50,497 nt of DNA from Chara braunii (Eukaryota; Streptophyta; Charophyceae; Charales; Characeae): NCBI GenBank assembly GCA_003427395.1, contig BFEA01000011.1, positions 262,716 to 313,212 on the forward strand, given 5' to 3'. Position 1 is the first letter of the stretch. Each line of letters begins with the position of its first letter. A program made the translations under genes and the position numbers. This document shows positions 9,835 through 21,691 of the stretch, one piece after another. Under the pieces are notes generated by a model. The model was given only the letters and a program-made list of their open reading frames with translations. It was not told where the DNA came from and did not search any database.

Positions 9835-11282
9835 TTACGTTCTTCGTCGCGATCTGTTGTTTTGCACCGCGTGCGCCCAAGTAAGTGGGGGAAGTGTCAC
9901 GCGAATATTGAAACGCGTATATAGACGTGAGCGATTATCATCGCAAACGAGACATTTGTTGACGCACGCGTGCACTATTCCCCCCTGAAGATGATGATGT
10001 GGCTTGCTGAAGAAAACGACGACAGTGCTGAGGCGGAGCATCGTTGGCTGCGGCTGACATGGCGCTGGTGATCGTGAGAGAGAGAGAGAGAGAGTGGGAC
10101 AACGGGACTGCCAATGTGGAAGCGCTGCCTACGTGGCATTGCACGAGGGTGCTGACGTAGCATCCAGGTATTGGAAAAGCATTGTCAGGCGTGGCACGTC
10201 CCTATGTCGCGACTCACCTGCTGACATGGCACTCCATCCTCCAGAGGTACTTTCGATCTGACATGGCATACGAGTGGTGGATGAGCTGGCAGACAACACC
10301 TTGCTAACGTGGCACCCTTCCTTACGGACTACTGGCCATTGATGCTGACATGGCAACTCTGCGGAGGTGTTGCGTTGGCATACCAGGATGACAGGTGGCA
10401 GTGGTTGTGCACTGCCCCTGGTGAGAGTTGATACTTGCACTTGTGTGTTGGCGGGCACTACAGCATCATGATTTGGCTGTAGTGCCACACGTCGGGCCTT
10501 GTGTCTGGCTGCATTGGTATTCGCAGGGAGACGGTCGATTGAGGATGAGTTGTTGACATATTGATTGTTCTTGTGTTGGCTGACTCTACTCACTTGTCTT
10601 GGTTGTTCTGAGGATGTTTGCTACTCACCTGTGTTGGTGTGTCTTGATCACATTGGACGTGGCTGCAGTACACGTGCACTCTCATTAGAACGTCATCAGA
10701 CATATAGACAACAAAATTAGAAATAGAAATAATTTGTTCCTTAGTTATTTATTTTTGTTTATTTATTTCTTATTATAGGAAATTTGAAATTGAGTGTGGT
10801 TGTGGAATTGATTATTGTCTTCTGATTATTTATTATGCAGCATTCACACGCTGGGAACCATGACTTACATCTGGAAATGTTTGAGTGCCTTCATTCTTAC
10901 GAGTTACATACCTTTTTTTTCTTCCCTATCCCTCTCACAATCTTTACAAATGAAGAAGAGGGGGAGATGAGAACCCGTGGTCAGGTAGAAGCGGGAAGAC
11001 AAACATTGTTGGGCCTTCTCCACCAGCTGCTCGGTGACATACATGGAGTCGGACCAGACGTTGAACAGCATGTTCACAGTCAGTTCAATCTGCATGTTGC
11101 AGAAACTTAATTGAACGCGACTGTTGTGCAGATGATGGAAACCAACTCATCAAGGATGGGCGATTAGCCTTTGATCACCATGTCGTCGAGCATTTTGAAG
11201 GAATGGGTCAAAAAAGATCCGTTGAGGAAAAAGGAGGGGGAGAACGAAAAGAAGAAACAGAATTGTCTGAACGATCAAACAA
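9835..11282 (+). other. Element B leader with scattered TGACATGGC motifs
   Basis: No credible protein is encoded before 11283. Between 10053 and 10353 the motif GCTGACRTGGC or a close variant recurs (10053, 10151, 10220, about 10257, 10303, 10343), echoing the LTR tandem-repeat core. A GA microsatellite lies at about 10075-10095, and the 10730-10840 region is AT-rich. Confidence 0.6.
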
Positions 11283-12278
11283 TTGGAAGATGCATTGAAT
11301 GCAGAGAGAAAGAAGATGGAAGAGTACCAGAGGAAGAAGGAGAAAGAACAGCAAGAAAAGAAAGTGGATGAAATCAGACAGCGATTTCACTTTGAAGGAA
11401 TAGAGACTGATCTTGCATCCGTGTTGAACACCATGATGGCTTATCTCGCTCATCTTGAAATGAAGATTGACAACAACACCGCCGAACCGCAAACAATAGC
11501 ACGACTTGTGAAGGGAAAGAACAAGGTGGTGATTGAGGAGGTCAGAAGGGAAGAAGAAAAAAGACCCCAAGAGAAGTTAATGAAGGATGCAATGAAGAAA
11601 ACACAAGTAACGCCGAAAAAACCCGAGACCTTTAAGAAAGAATCTGATAAACCGACAAAAAATAAGAAAGAGCCCGCTAAGAAGGAACCGACCAAAGAAG
11701 CAAAAAAAAACAAAAAGAAAGGAGAGAGTAAAAATATGAAATTGTCGTTCACCTTCTCCGACAAAAAATAAGAAAGAGCCCGCTAAGAAGGAACCGACCA
11801 AAGAAGCAAAAAAAACAAAAAGAAAGGAGAGAGTAAAAAGATGAAATTGTCGTTCACCTACAACAACAAGAAGGGAGAAAACTTGTTGTTGTGGATAGCT
11901 GAGATACAAACTCATTGCGGAACCGCTCCTGTTGAACTTGAGAGTCGGGTAGCCTTCTCCACGTCGTGTTTGGGAGAAGTGGCAAAGGAGTGGGTCCTCT
12001 CAGATGCCAACACTGTCGGATTCGAAGACATTGGTGAATGGGTCAAGACTCTGACCCTCAAGGAGTTTATCCAAATGATCAAGGAGAGATTCCTTGATAA
12101 GACGACAACCAATAAGGCTTTCGGTGAACTCACCACCATCAGTCAAAAGCGTTGGTCTTTTGTCGATGCATTGTCTCGTGAGGTGGATCGTTTGTTACAA
12201 GGACCTAGGCTCAATCTGCAGGACAATCTGGTTCTTTATATCTACTCGCGCGCATTGCCCGAGCCGATTCGTGGATAG
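11283..12278 (+). pseudogene. Element B gag (two frames)
   Basis: The first segment (11283-11771) is a Glu/Lys-rich coiled coil, followed by ASVLNTMMAYLAHLEMKIDN and a Lys/Pro-rich stretch. The Gag domain proper is in the second segment (11841-12278), with LLLWIAEIQTH, AFSTSCLGEVAKEWVL and LTLKEFIQMIKERF blocks and a C-terminal LPEPIRG. That is the usual order in plant and algal Ty3/gypsy Gag. A 106-base tandem duplication (units starting at 11652 and 11758) shifts the frame and introduces the TAA that ends the first segment. A TAG after LPEPIRG ends the second. Gag would assemble the particle, but this copy cannot. Confidence 0.85.
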
Positions 12279-12753
12279 ATCGTGGCTGATACCAAGTCTG
12301 ATAAGTATAATTACCGATAATTTCACGATATTGCGCTTCAGCGGGAGCAAATGACGACATAGGTAAAAGGAACCTATGAGTCTGCAGTTTAAAATGGTCC
12401 AGTTGGTGGGTATAGGAAGCGTGTCCTATGGCGACAAAAGCGACAAGTTCATTTTACTCATGGTCTTCGATAACGATCTCATGGAAAAGTTGCCCCTCGA
12501 GGAGGCGGAGGGTGCAAGTAATGGTGGCAGTGATTCTGAAAAGGGTGACGTCACTGTCATGGTGAGCAACAAGGGTGGCACCAATCCAAATTGGAACAAG
12601 AAGAAGCAGCCACGCTCCTTTCCCGAGCATCTCGGCATTGCAGTCGGTAGGCCTTGGGAAAAAATAGGACTGACACGAGAAGAAAGGCAGGACCAGATGA
12701 ACAATAGACAGTGTCTCAAGTATGGCACTGCGGGGCATATCATTGCATAGTGC
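12279..12753 (+). pseudogene. Element B gag C-terminus with degenerate zinc knuckle
   Basis: Several stop codons follow LPEPIRG. Recognisable remnants include an ALQREQM block near 12340-12356 and, at 12712-12753, a knuckle in which the second Cys is Tyr and a TAG lies just before the last Cys (C-X2-Y-X4-H-X4-C). The RNA-binding knuckle is therefore lost. The frame at 12376-12750 is open but Ser/Gly/Asp-rich and partly out of the ancestral frame. Confidence 0.7.
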
Positions 12754-13868
12754 CCGCTCAACCGAAACCCAAAAGGGAGCAGCCAGTAGCAGTAGCATAT
12801 CCTCCTACTGAGTTGGGAGGTTCAGTTGAAGGTAAAGCACCAATAACCCATTTTAACCCCCCGACTCGCATGGCAGAGGATGGTTATTCTTCGGCCCGTC
12901 GTCCGCAACACCCTGACACTGTTTTATGTTTTGTCTCTCTGGACAATTCCCTTGACAAACTCGAAAATGAACTCGTTGCACTAAGAAGTTTGTGGGCTAA
13001 GAAAGCAAATTCTAAGAGTGAGGTAATAATCGCAGACATTGAGATTGCACGCACGCAAGTAGGTGCCTTGTTAGACCCACGATCAACAAGGTCCTACATC
13101 TCAGAGAAGGCAATTCATAAGTTGCATCTGGGAATGAAGGTAAAGGACTTACCTAGACCTATCACGTCTATGTTGGCTGACAAGAGCATGATTAGTGTCC
13201 CTCAATATGTTGATCGTGTAAAGTGTTATTTTCGTACCAAGGAAAGCAAACGAATTTTTCATGAAGCGTCTTTCTTGATTCAAAAGAACTTGGCCTTTGA
13301 CATGATTCTCAAAATGGATTGGCATGAGAAAGCCGACCCAGAAATCAAGTTTAAGGAAAAGATTATAAAGTTAAACGACGAAAAGTTCAAACTGTATCAT
13401 AGGTCTAGATCTGACTCATCATCGTTCTTCTGTTGTATGAGTTACCCAGCCTTTAGAACTATGGTCTCAAAGAAGAAGTTGAACCAAGATGTGATGATGG
13501 TACTCGTCAAACGAGTAGGTGAATGTTCCTCATCCTACCCACCTTCTATTGAAAATTTACTTCACGAATATAAGGACTTGCAAACTGAACCAACAAAAAT
13601 AACTAAGTGTGTTATCAAGCACACAATTAAAATCAGTCCTGAAAGTAAGATTCCTAAAGAACCCATCTATCGTATGTCTCCAAGAGAACTAGAGGAGTTA
13701 AAGAAACAACTGCAAGAACTTACTAAGAAAGGATGGATCCGAACCAGTTCATTTCCCTATGGTGCGTCTGTCTTGTTTGTGCCCAAAAAGGAAGGTGAAC
13801 TAAGGTTGTGCATTGACTATCAAGGATTGAACTTAGTGGCCCCCTTTCTCGTATTGATGACCTACTAG
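12711..13868 (+). pseudogene. Element B pol: protease and start of reverse transcriptase
   Basis: This is the longest open frame of element B (385 codons). Residues from about 105 are the retropepsin domain. The active-site motif at about residue 120 reads ALLDPRSTRSYIS, so the usual Asp-Ser-Gly is now Asp-Pro-Arg although the Asp remains. FDMILKMDW (about 207-215) is the normal end of this domain. The linker to reverse transcriptase contains KECxI-like RMSPRELEELKKQL and GWIRTSSFPYGASVLFVPKK. The frame is lost after [10 protein letters not shown] at about 13838, where several bases are missing. The product would process polyproteins and begin the polymerase. The altered active site suggests it is dead. 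Confidence 0.85.
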
Positions 13869-14557
13869 ATCAATTGCAAGGTAAGTATTTTAGCAAGATT
13901 GATCTGAAGTTAGGCTACTACCAGAACGAGGTGGCCCTTGAAAATCAACACAAGACGGTTTTCCAACCCAGGTATGGACACTACAAATTCATTGTTATGC
14001 CTTTCGGATTGACGAATGCACCTGCGACTTTTCAAAGATCCATGAATGAATTATTTAGACAATGGTAGGACCAATTTATACTTGTGTATCTCGATGGCAT
14101 CCTCGTGTATAGTAAGACATTGGAGGACCACAAAAGACACCTATGAATCATACGTCAGAAGTGCACGAAGGCAACTTCAAACTGCATCTTAAGAAATCTG
14201 AGTTTGGTAAGCCTGAAGTATTGTACTTAAGGCACATAGTAAACGAAGAGGGGCTAAGGCCTGAAGAGAAAAAGATTATAGCAATTCGAGATTAGCCTTG
14301 ACCCACAACTATTACTGAACTCAGATCTTTTCTAGAACTTGCTAGTTACTATAGGAAGTTCGTAAGGAACTTCTCATTGATAGTTGCACCTATGAGAAGA
14401 CTTCTGAAGAAGAAAAAACCTTGTTTATAAGACAGATTATGAGTCCTCGTTCAAAAAGTTGAAACATGTACAAACTCACTATCCTGTCTTGAAGATTGTT
14501 GACCCTTTTTTCTCTTTCATCGTCACCACTTCCGCAAGTCGGTAAGGAATTGGGGCT
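13845..14557 (+). pseudogene. Element B reverse transcriptase palm and thumb, disrupted
   Basis: After the frameshift the RT continues with [17 protein letters not shown] and the diagnostic [13 protein letters not shown] block (to 14068). A TAG follows at NELFRQW. The catalytic box at 14087-14098 reads YLDG instead of YLDD, so one of the two metal-binding Asp residues is gone. Further stops occur from about 14140 to 14300. A thumb/RNase H connection with VRNFS-type sequence is still readable near 14350. The RT would copy element RNA into DNA in the particle, but this one is inactive by several independent changes. Confidence 0.85.
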
Positions 14558-14881
14558 GTGCTACAACAGGATGACGGTAAGGGATATAGACCCATTAAGT
14601 TTATGTCCAAAAGACTTCCATCTGAGAAAGTGACCAACTCCACTTACGAAAGGGAATTGTATGCCTTGGTCGTTGCACTAGACACATGGAAACACTACTT
14701 GCTAGGAAGACACTTCACTGTCTATTCAAACCACTCTACCCTGAAGTGGATCAAAACCCAACCTCGACTCTCTGACAAGTTAGTTAAATGGTCCGCTTTC
14801 ATTGACACATTTGACTTTGAACTGAAAACCATAAAAAGGAAAGTCTACTATGGTTGCAGATGCTTTATCCAGGCGTGCTGA
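14558..14881 (+). pseudogene. Element B RNase H domain
   Basis: The open stretch includes AVLQQDD just upstream, YRPIKFMSKRL, NSTYERELYALV and HFTVYSNHSTLKWI, the RNase H of Ty3/gypsy pol. The first catalytic Asp (usually DAS) is Ser, with a stop in the same block. The usual TDH is SNH. The Glu in YERELYA is kept. The frame shifts near 14840, where the ancestral VADALSRR motif is readable one frame over. The domain would remove RNA from the RNA-DNA hybrid. Confidence 0.85.
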
Positions 14882-15985
14882 TTTCTTTGGAATGATTATC
14901 TTCTATCTCGATGTTGGGAATGACATGAAAGAGCAAATTCGCAAGGGTTATGCAGATGATCCAATATGGAGTCCTATCATTGCAACCCTATAGAGAAACA
15001 CTTAACTCTTCCTTGAATATCGAATGACTGATGGCTTACTTTTTTTGTTGATAAGACCGAAGAAAGACTATGCGTTCCCCATAAAGAACCAATAAAGAGT
15101 ACAATTATTGGAGAATGCCATGACACTGAAGGACACTTCGATTTCAAGAAGACGTATGCAAAAGTTACAGAACGCTTGGAATGAAAAGGAATGAATGAGG
15201 ATGTGCTAACCTATGAGTGGACTTGTCTTGTTTGCCAGAGGAATAAGCCCTCGCATGAGAATCCGTTTGGACTATTGAGACCACTACCTATTCCAAGTGA
15301 ACCAGGTGAGTCTATTTCAATTGACTTCACGAGTCTCACTAAGAGCCGGAATGGCACCAGTCAGGTAATGGTCATTGTCGATCGATTCTCAAAATATGTT
15401 ACGTTCATTTCCTTGCATGCTGAAGCTAAAACGGAACTTATCATCCAAGAGATCCAGATGCGATGGGTTTCGGAATACAGATTTCCAAAAACAATCGTCT
15501 CTGATAGGGATGTACAGTTCACCGAACTATAATAGCAAAAGTTCATGGAAGCCTATAGTACTCGGTTGACCATGTCGTCAAGTAGACACTGTGAAACCAA
15601 TGACCGAACTGGACAGATGAATAGTTTGTGCCAACAACTTTTGCACATGTATGTACGACCCGATCAAGTAGATTAGAGTGAGAACTTACCTAAGATTACC
15701 AGTGCATATAATAATAGTATACATACTGTTACAGAGAGAGCACCGAATGCACTGCACAAAGGTTGGAAGCCACGACGTCCCATTGATGCTCTCACCCGGG
15801 ACCAAATTCAAACGCTACCCCCAAGCACACAAGAATTTGCAATTTCATATGAAGAAGACATAAAGAATGCCAAGGAAAATATACAAAAAGCCCAGTTGCA
15901 AATGATTGAACAGACCAATAAGCATCGTCAGCCATCACAATTCCAAAAAGGTGATCTTGTATTGGTGAAGTCTTAAAAAAATTCC
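14882..15985 (+). pseudogene. Element B integrase
   Basis: The zinc-binding region is recognisable at about 15110-15240 (H...H...CLVC, with a stop between). The core domain follows at 15191-15532: IDF with the first catalytic Asp, VIVDRFSKYVTF and IVSDRD with the second. A TAATAG pair follows immediately after QFTEL. The third catalytic block near 15600-15625 reads TGQMNSL where TERMN-like sequence is usual, so the Glu appears lost. The C-terminal GDLVLVKS motif (about 15950-15973) is present but followed by a stop. Integrase inserts the DNA copy into chromosomes. This copy is broken. Confidence 0.85.
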
Positions 15986-16194
15986 TTGGAAAAGAATATC
16001 TCAGAAACCGCTGCATGTCTACTACGGACCCTAGGAAGTTCTCAAGGTCACTGGGGATGCAGATCGACCCTCATATAGAATTGATGTAACCCCACATCTC
16101 AAGACCTATCCTATATTCCATGTGTCTAAACTCCTGCCATACGTAGAGGGACAAGAGTTTCCCAACATACCATCTATGTTTCCACCTTCAATGA

Positions 16195-16370
16195 ATGGAG
16201 GTTATGAAGTTGAGAAGATACTGGAACATGGGTACTTCTCTACAGGTGGCAGAGGAAGACCGTAGAAGCAGGTCAAGGTAAAGTTCAAGTCTCAACCTCC
16301 GTCTGAAGCTAGATGGGTTAGTAAGAAAGAACTATTACCTACTGCTCCTAATATCATTGGTGCATATGAG
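16195..16370 (+). pseudogene. Element B chromodomain-like tail
   Basis: The plus-strand frame reads YEVEKILEHGYF, then a stop, then VKVKFKSQPPSEARWVSKKELL. A YEVE-x-IL start with a W-x-x-x-x-L end is the pattern of the integrase C-terminal chromodomain that targets chromoviruses to particular chromatin. The aromatic cage cannot be judged reliably from this decayed copy. Confidence 0.6.
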
Positions 16371-16376
16371 CCGCAT

Positions 16377-17240
16377 TGCAAAGAGGCAAGACCCCAAATG
16401 TTGAATTCATGGGCCCTGCGCCCGACAGTTGATCGAAAGTCAACTGTACGAGGCCCTCCAGTCAAAGTCTGCATGGACCCAGCCCAGGCCGCCGGTCAAA
16501 CACACACACTTGTTTGTATGCAGGTATCCAGATGACATCCCGACCAAGTGGAAGTCTGTAACTGTACGAGATCCAGGCCATGGACTGTGAGTCATTCTGA
16601 GCCACCATGGGTGGGGGACCAAAGCCAGGTCAACCTCGTAAACACTACTTAAGGCCCCTGCCTCCGGGAGTCAACATTCAGTCTTGCCATGCTGACTTTA
16701 CGCTGGCTTGACACTGGCTAGAGCTGGCTGTACGCTGGCTTGATGCTGGCTGGACACTCGCACTGTGTGACGAGACTGCTGCACGCGTGCTGGCACCTTT
16801 TTGCTTTGGCGCCAGCTGTCTTCTGGCTTGCTGACGTGGTGCATGCCATGCTGTCTACATTGCTGATGTGGTGCATGCCACGCTGTCTACCATTGCTGAC
16901 GTGGCATTCGCCACAATGTGTTCATTGCTGAGTTGGACACGACAAGGAGGAAAATCAGCATCTGTGGATTGATTGAGAGAGAAAGGGGATACCTGTTGCT
17001 GATGTCGATAATGATGGGGAGGCGAGGGAAGGCCCGAAGAAGGAGAGGGAATGGAGGGGCTACTATCTATACTTACTCTTCCACCCTCTAAGTCTCTTCT
17101 TCCCCTCCTCTCCTTTCGTCTACTGGTTACGAGACATTGCATCACGCATCACATTTCATAATTATCAGAGACATTATTCAGCGCTGAGTTATCTTGTACT
17201 TAGACACTTGACGAGTATCCTCCAGACCGGGTTCATTACA
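16377..17240 (+). mobile_element. Element B 3' LTR
   Basis: This is the uninterrupted partner of the 5' LTR, ending GGGTTCATTACA. It provides the empty site (TTAA at 16649-16652) for the nested element and carries three 32-bp repeats instead of four. Many substitutions separate the two LTRs, so the insertion is old. I found no clear 5-bp target duplication outside the pair. Confidence 0.9.
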
Positions 17241-18000
17241 CTTCTGTTAGCGCGAATGCACCTGGGCTTGTTTATCTACCCGGTACTATTTCACTCAAAA
17301 TAGAGTTGGGCAAAAACGAAAGAGGGAAAAGAGCAAGGCTACTTGAGTCGCCCGGCCGTGCGGCACGGCCGGCAACCCGGGCAAGTCGCCCGGGGCACCC
17401 CCGTGCAGCTAAAAAACCAGCTCTTTGTCTTTTTTCTTTTGTTCGTCTGCGGGCCACCTCTGCGCCCACCTTACTCTGCCCGAATCCGAGCTGTTTTTTC
17501 ATTTATGAAACAACAATTTCAGAACGGACACGTGTCCACCGAACTTAGACTCAAGCAAACTCAGAGCGGACATGTGTCCTACAAGATGGACTGCCACGTG
17601 TCAGCTCCACCTGTGTGCATGCAGAATCAAGACATCATCCCGCAATCCCACCCCTCGCAGGACACTGCCCTACAGACCGAACTGCCATGTATCGGGTGCA
17701 TCCATAATCACCCCTCCCTTATACATACTGCCTCCGTTCCTATTAATCTAATCCGCGCTTCACAGCATGAGTTACACGGTGGCTCTGCATTTAATTTGGA
17801 AATACCCATACCCCCCTTCTCTCCACCCCCCCCACTCTTTTTTTTTTCTTCCCTCGATCACGTTTGATAGTTTTGTGAACACTCGCAACCTGTCATCATT
17901 GTCTGTCTCACTTCAACCAGTGAAGTGCGCGCTCTGCAAGCGCCTTGGGCAGTTGAGCCAAATTCTACTACACTTGAATGGATAGTACAAAGTCCTCCAG
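17241..18000. other. Promoter-like DNA with a G-box cluster, possible LTR start
   Basis: It begins (17245) TGTTAGCGC, the same nine bases that start the element E LTR at 39385. A perfect GC palindrome-like stretch lies at about 17350-17372. Three E-box/G-box sites fall within 80 bp: GGACACGTGTCC (17526-17537), GGACATGTGTCC (17568-17579) and GCCACGTGTC (17593-17602). No coding sequence is convincing. Confidence 0.5.
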
Positions 18001-18475
18001 CTTTTCATACCTTTGAAGAACTTCCAGCCATCAAAGAAACAAATAACAACATTGAAATTCAAACTTAATTGCTTTTGCAACCACACCACTGCAACAATCT
18101 GGCGAATACCTCCGACTTACCATAAATAAAATAAAATAAAATAAAAGTACCTATAGCTTGTCCGTAGGTAAATGTTCTCAAGGGATGATCTGATACAGAG
18201 TTCCATGATTTACAGCTCCACCGCCTTAGGCCTCCAGGGATCCTTCAATATACCATTGCGAACCATGAAAGGTACCCATTACAACATTAAGGGCCGTGTG
18301 AGCACTACGTCCCGGTCTGTAGCCATGTGAATAAGTGGAAAAGCGGGCTTCATAATAGGTTCTAAGATCATTCATCACCGTATCATCATTGTGTTGTCAT
18401 CGTATCATCACTCTATCACACCTGTATAACCGTTGTGCCACCACTGTGACAACCCTGTGTCATCATCGTATCAGG
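18001..18475. other. No gene seen
   Basis: It contains an AAAAT short repeat (about 18122-18146) and a degenerate ATCATC/TGTATC-rich stretch (18370-18470). Confidence 0.5.
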
Positions 18476-19030
18476 CACATAGGACGGACGGGTTGATTCA
18501 CGTGCACAGACGGGCTGATCGACGTGGAGGGGACGAGCATGTACGTGTCGACACGTGTGCATGTGCGTGATGCAATGGCATGGCTACCTCCCGTTTACGC
18601 TTGTACATGTCGATGCGTTGTGCATGTGATTTGCCGTCCTCTTCCCCGTGATAATGATGTGCTTGTCCCCATCACGTCGGTCAGGCCGTCTGTGTTTTCA
18701 CATGAATCAAACCCGTTTGTGCAATCACCCTGATACATACATGTACGTGTCGACCCCACCACGTCGATCAGCCCGTCTGTGCACGTTAATCAACCCCGTT
18801 TGCGCAGCCACCCTGATAGATATGTGTACGTGTCGACAAACCGCGTTTGTGCATGTACGTGTCGACAAACCGCGTTTGTGCATGTACGTGTCGACCACCC
18901 TGATAATGAACGTGTGCGCAAGTGCTCGTCTCTTCCACGTCGATCAGCCCGTCTGTGCACGTGAATCAACCCGTCCATCAGCTCGTCACCCCCACGTCCA
19001 TCAGCCCGTCTGTGAGTGAGTGTCCGCTCA
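18476..19030. repeat. Degenerate tandem repeats with GTACGTGTCGAC
   Basis: The motif TGTACGTGTCGAC recurs (about 18541, 18741, 18824, 18855, 18884 and again at 19151), intermixed with ACGTCGATCAGCCCGTCTGTG. Two exact neighbouring copies of about 30 bp lie at 18832-18890. Reading frames through it are repeat artefacts. Confidence 0.75.
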
Positions 19031-19036
19031 TCCGAG

Positions 19037-19040
<4 letters not shown>

Positions 19041-19101
<61 letters not shown>
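19041..19101. repeat. (CT)n microsatellite
   Basis: Uninterrupted CT dinucleotides. Confidence 0.95.
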
Positions 19102-19104
<3 letters not shown>

Positions 19105-19169
19105 CAAAGGTATATAGATATATGCAGGTGTCGACCAACCCCGTTGGTTCATGTACGTGTCGACATCGA

Positions 19170-19171
<2 letters not shown>

Positions 19172-19249
<78 letters not shown>
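19172..19249. repeat. (CT)n microsatellite at the gap edge
   Basis: A CT run that leads into the assembly gap, probably the reason the assembly stopped here. Confidence 0.95.
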
Positions 19250-19680
19250 NNNNNNNNNNNNNNNNNNNNNNNNNNNNNNNNNNNNNNNNNNNNNNNNNNN
19301 NNNNNNNNNNNNNNNNNNNNNNNNNNNNNNNNNNNNNNNNNNNNNNNNNNNNNNNNNNNNNNNNNNNNNNNNNNNNNNNNNNNNNNNNNNNNNNNNNNNN
19401 NNNNNNNNNNNNNNNNNNNNNNNNNNNNNNNNNNNNNNNNNNNNNNNNNNNNNNNNNNNNNNNNNNNNNNNNNNNNNNNNNNNNNNNNNNNNNNNNNNNN
19501 NNNNNNNNNNNNNNNNNNNNNNNNNNNNNNNNNNNNNNNNNNNNNNNNNNNNNNNNNNNNNNNNNNNNNNNNNNNNNNNNNNNNNNNNNNNNNNNNNNNN
19601 NNNNNNNNNNNNNNNNNNNNNNNNNNNNNNNNNNNNNNNNNNNNNNNNNNNNNNNNNNNNNNNNNNNNNNNNNNNNNNNN
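19250..19680. other. Assembly gap (N)
   Basis: 431 unknown bases. Open frames spanning it are meaningless. Confidence 1.
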
Positions 19681-21440
19681 AGGCGGCAACTGACCTTGGA
19701 AGAGGGCGATGGTGAGCGCGGCAGCGTCAGAACAGGTAACGAACGCCAGCGCCGAAGACATCCTTCAGGAATGCAGAGATAGGGTTGTGCTCCGCCGGCG
19801 TGCTTTGGAGACTTTGCCTTTATTAAATTAAGTACGGCGCCGAAGCCGTAATAGTCCGAGGGGCTCCACCTCGGACTCCATGCAACACTGAAAAATCGTG
19901 GTTTTGGCAAACGATACCGACGAGGGAAAAGCGATGATTCGTGGACAACTTGGGATTTTAGAGATTGGAGGCGGACTCCACGGAAAGGGTAAGATGTGAA
20001 AACAGCAGTGGAACCCGCTATTCTTCGCAGACTTTCCTCGAAGAACCGCGGTGAGGAAGCGCGCGCCACCTGTAGGAGCTGCGCCCGGTGGAACCCGTTG
20101 GCCACTGGGTCCGAAATGGCTCGGAAACGACATTGCACTGCTTCCGGGACTTCAATTTGTCCACATGCGAAAGATACAGGGAAGATTAGCAAGGACAAGA
20201 AGGGCCAGCGCGGCTCCGCCCGCGTGAAAAAGGGGTCTTGATGGAATTCAAATTAGTGCATATGAAACCTCCAGTCGCGAGTGAATAAAGGAACCAACAA
20301 GGTTCACTTGCAAGGAACCGCGGGGCAATACCACTGAGCTTCCGTTTACTGCAGGTGTTCTCTTCGAGAAGCATCGTTTCTTGGGTTTGGGGTGTGAAAT
20401 GCCCCACATGTGAGGACTTCGTGCAGTAACTGTCTGAGACCCGTACTGGAAAACGTGTACCGCGCAAGTGCGGAAGCGCAGCCACTCGGGAGCGAGACCG
20501 GCCGGCGGGCAGGGCTTGAAGCGCACCGAACGAAAAGGATTGTGAACAGGCCTGGGCACACCACTCTTGAAACGGGCCCAATCTTGGGACGTCGCCACGC
20601 TCCACTTAGCACGGCAACAACCTGGTTGTTTTTTGTGTTTGTTTTTTGTGTTTGTTTTTCGTTTTTTGTTTTTCGTTTTTCCGTTTCGAGGGCAAACTCA
20701 CAGTAGCACGCATGCGTTTTCACGCAAATTGACATGCAAATGTCAGCGGCTCGGACAGCTGCTGCTTTGCAGGCTTTGCAGGGACCTCCAGCAATTGCGT
20801 ATTTCTTTTCTTTTTTTTTTAAACACACACACCAGCAATTGCGTATTTCTTTTACACTGGACGTTCGACTTGCTTGCTTGCCCGCTACTGCTCCACCCCA
20901 CCATCGTCGATGCCCCCTGCCTGCCAACTGATCTATGATGGCGGAAAAAAACGACTGCATCTTCCCATAGAGAAGGGCAAGATGCATCAGTTACTATGAA
21001 TACCAACGGATGCATCTTACCACTTTCTGCTGAAGATGCATTCATTCTCTTTCCTTTTCGGCAAAGGTGTGGCGAAGAATCGAATACGAATACGAGCACC
21101 CCGACTGCCGCCATCATTCTGCTGTGCACACCTCCAAACCCACTTCGGCCCGGCCTTCCGAATCCGAAAATCGGAGCCTCGTGCGATATCGCCCGAAATG
21201 GAAAATCGGCCGCCGTCCATGAAAACGGCCCGCCGACCGCTTTTCGTGACCGCTGGTCTGCCCCCCTCCAACCTCACTCGCGACCACCCGGCCTACCGGT
21301 TTCTGCCCCGACAGCGACCGCACCCTTCAATTACCCATGTTACCGTCCTATAAACCCCTTTCGCCGTCGTCGACATTTCCTGAAAAAGACGTCCTCGCTA
21401 CACGACAAAATGCAATCAGTATAGCGCAGCCTCCTGGCTG
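19681..21440. other. GC-rich unidentified repeat DNA
   Basis: No recognised gene. At 20426-20456 a sequence (AACTGTCTGAGACCCGTA and flanks) recurs in inverted orientation at about 21685-21718, which suggests an element end. There are TG/TTTG-rich runs at 20630-20690 and a 22-bp direct repeat (AGCAATTGCGTATTTCTTTT core) at 20788 and 20831. A TATAAA lies at about 21347. Confidence 0.45.
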
Positions 21441-21442
21441 CG

Positions 21443-21691
21443 AAATGCTGAGATAAGGGCCTCTCGTGAATATTCTGGCCCGCCTTCACTTAGGGCAGGC
21501 ACGAGCTTGTTGGGGGGCCACATTCCAGAACATATGCATGTTGCCTAGGGCCCCCCAGCAAGCCTCGTGCCTGCCCTAACCCTAGGCAACATGCATATGT
21601 TATGTAATGTAACCCCCCAGCAAGCGTTGTGCCTGCCCTAAGTGAAGGCGGGCCTGAATATTCACGAGAGGCCCTTATCTCAGCATTTTCC
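21443..21691. repeat. Nested inverted repeat (foldback)
   Basis: Outer arms of about 75 bp (21443-21518 and 21611-21687) are nearly perfect reverse complements, sharing GCTGAGATAAGGGCC and CTTCACTTAGGGCAGGCAC. Inside them, ACATATGCATGTTGCCTAGGG (21530-21550) and its exact reverse complement (21580-21600) form a second stem. The central loop holds a third copy of the CCCAGCAAGC...CTGCCCTAA segment. Confidence 0.9.

Noticed and set aside
9835-10593. Minus-strand proteins upstream of element B gag
   Set aside because: They are shadows of the TGACATGGC-rich leader on the opposite strand to the element.
19020-20198. Long open frames across the CT repeats and the N gap
   Set aside because: They consist of dinucleotide-repeat translation and unknown residues.
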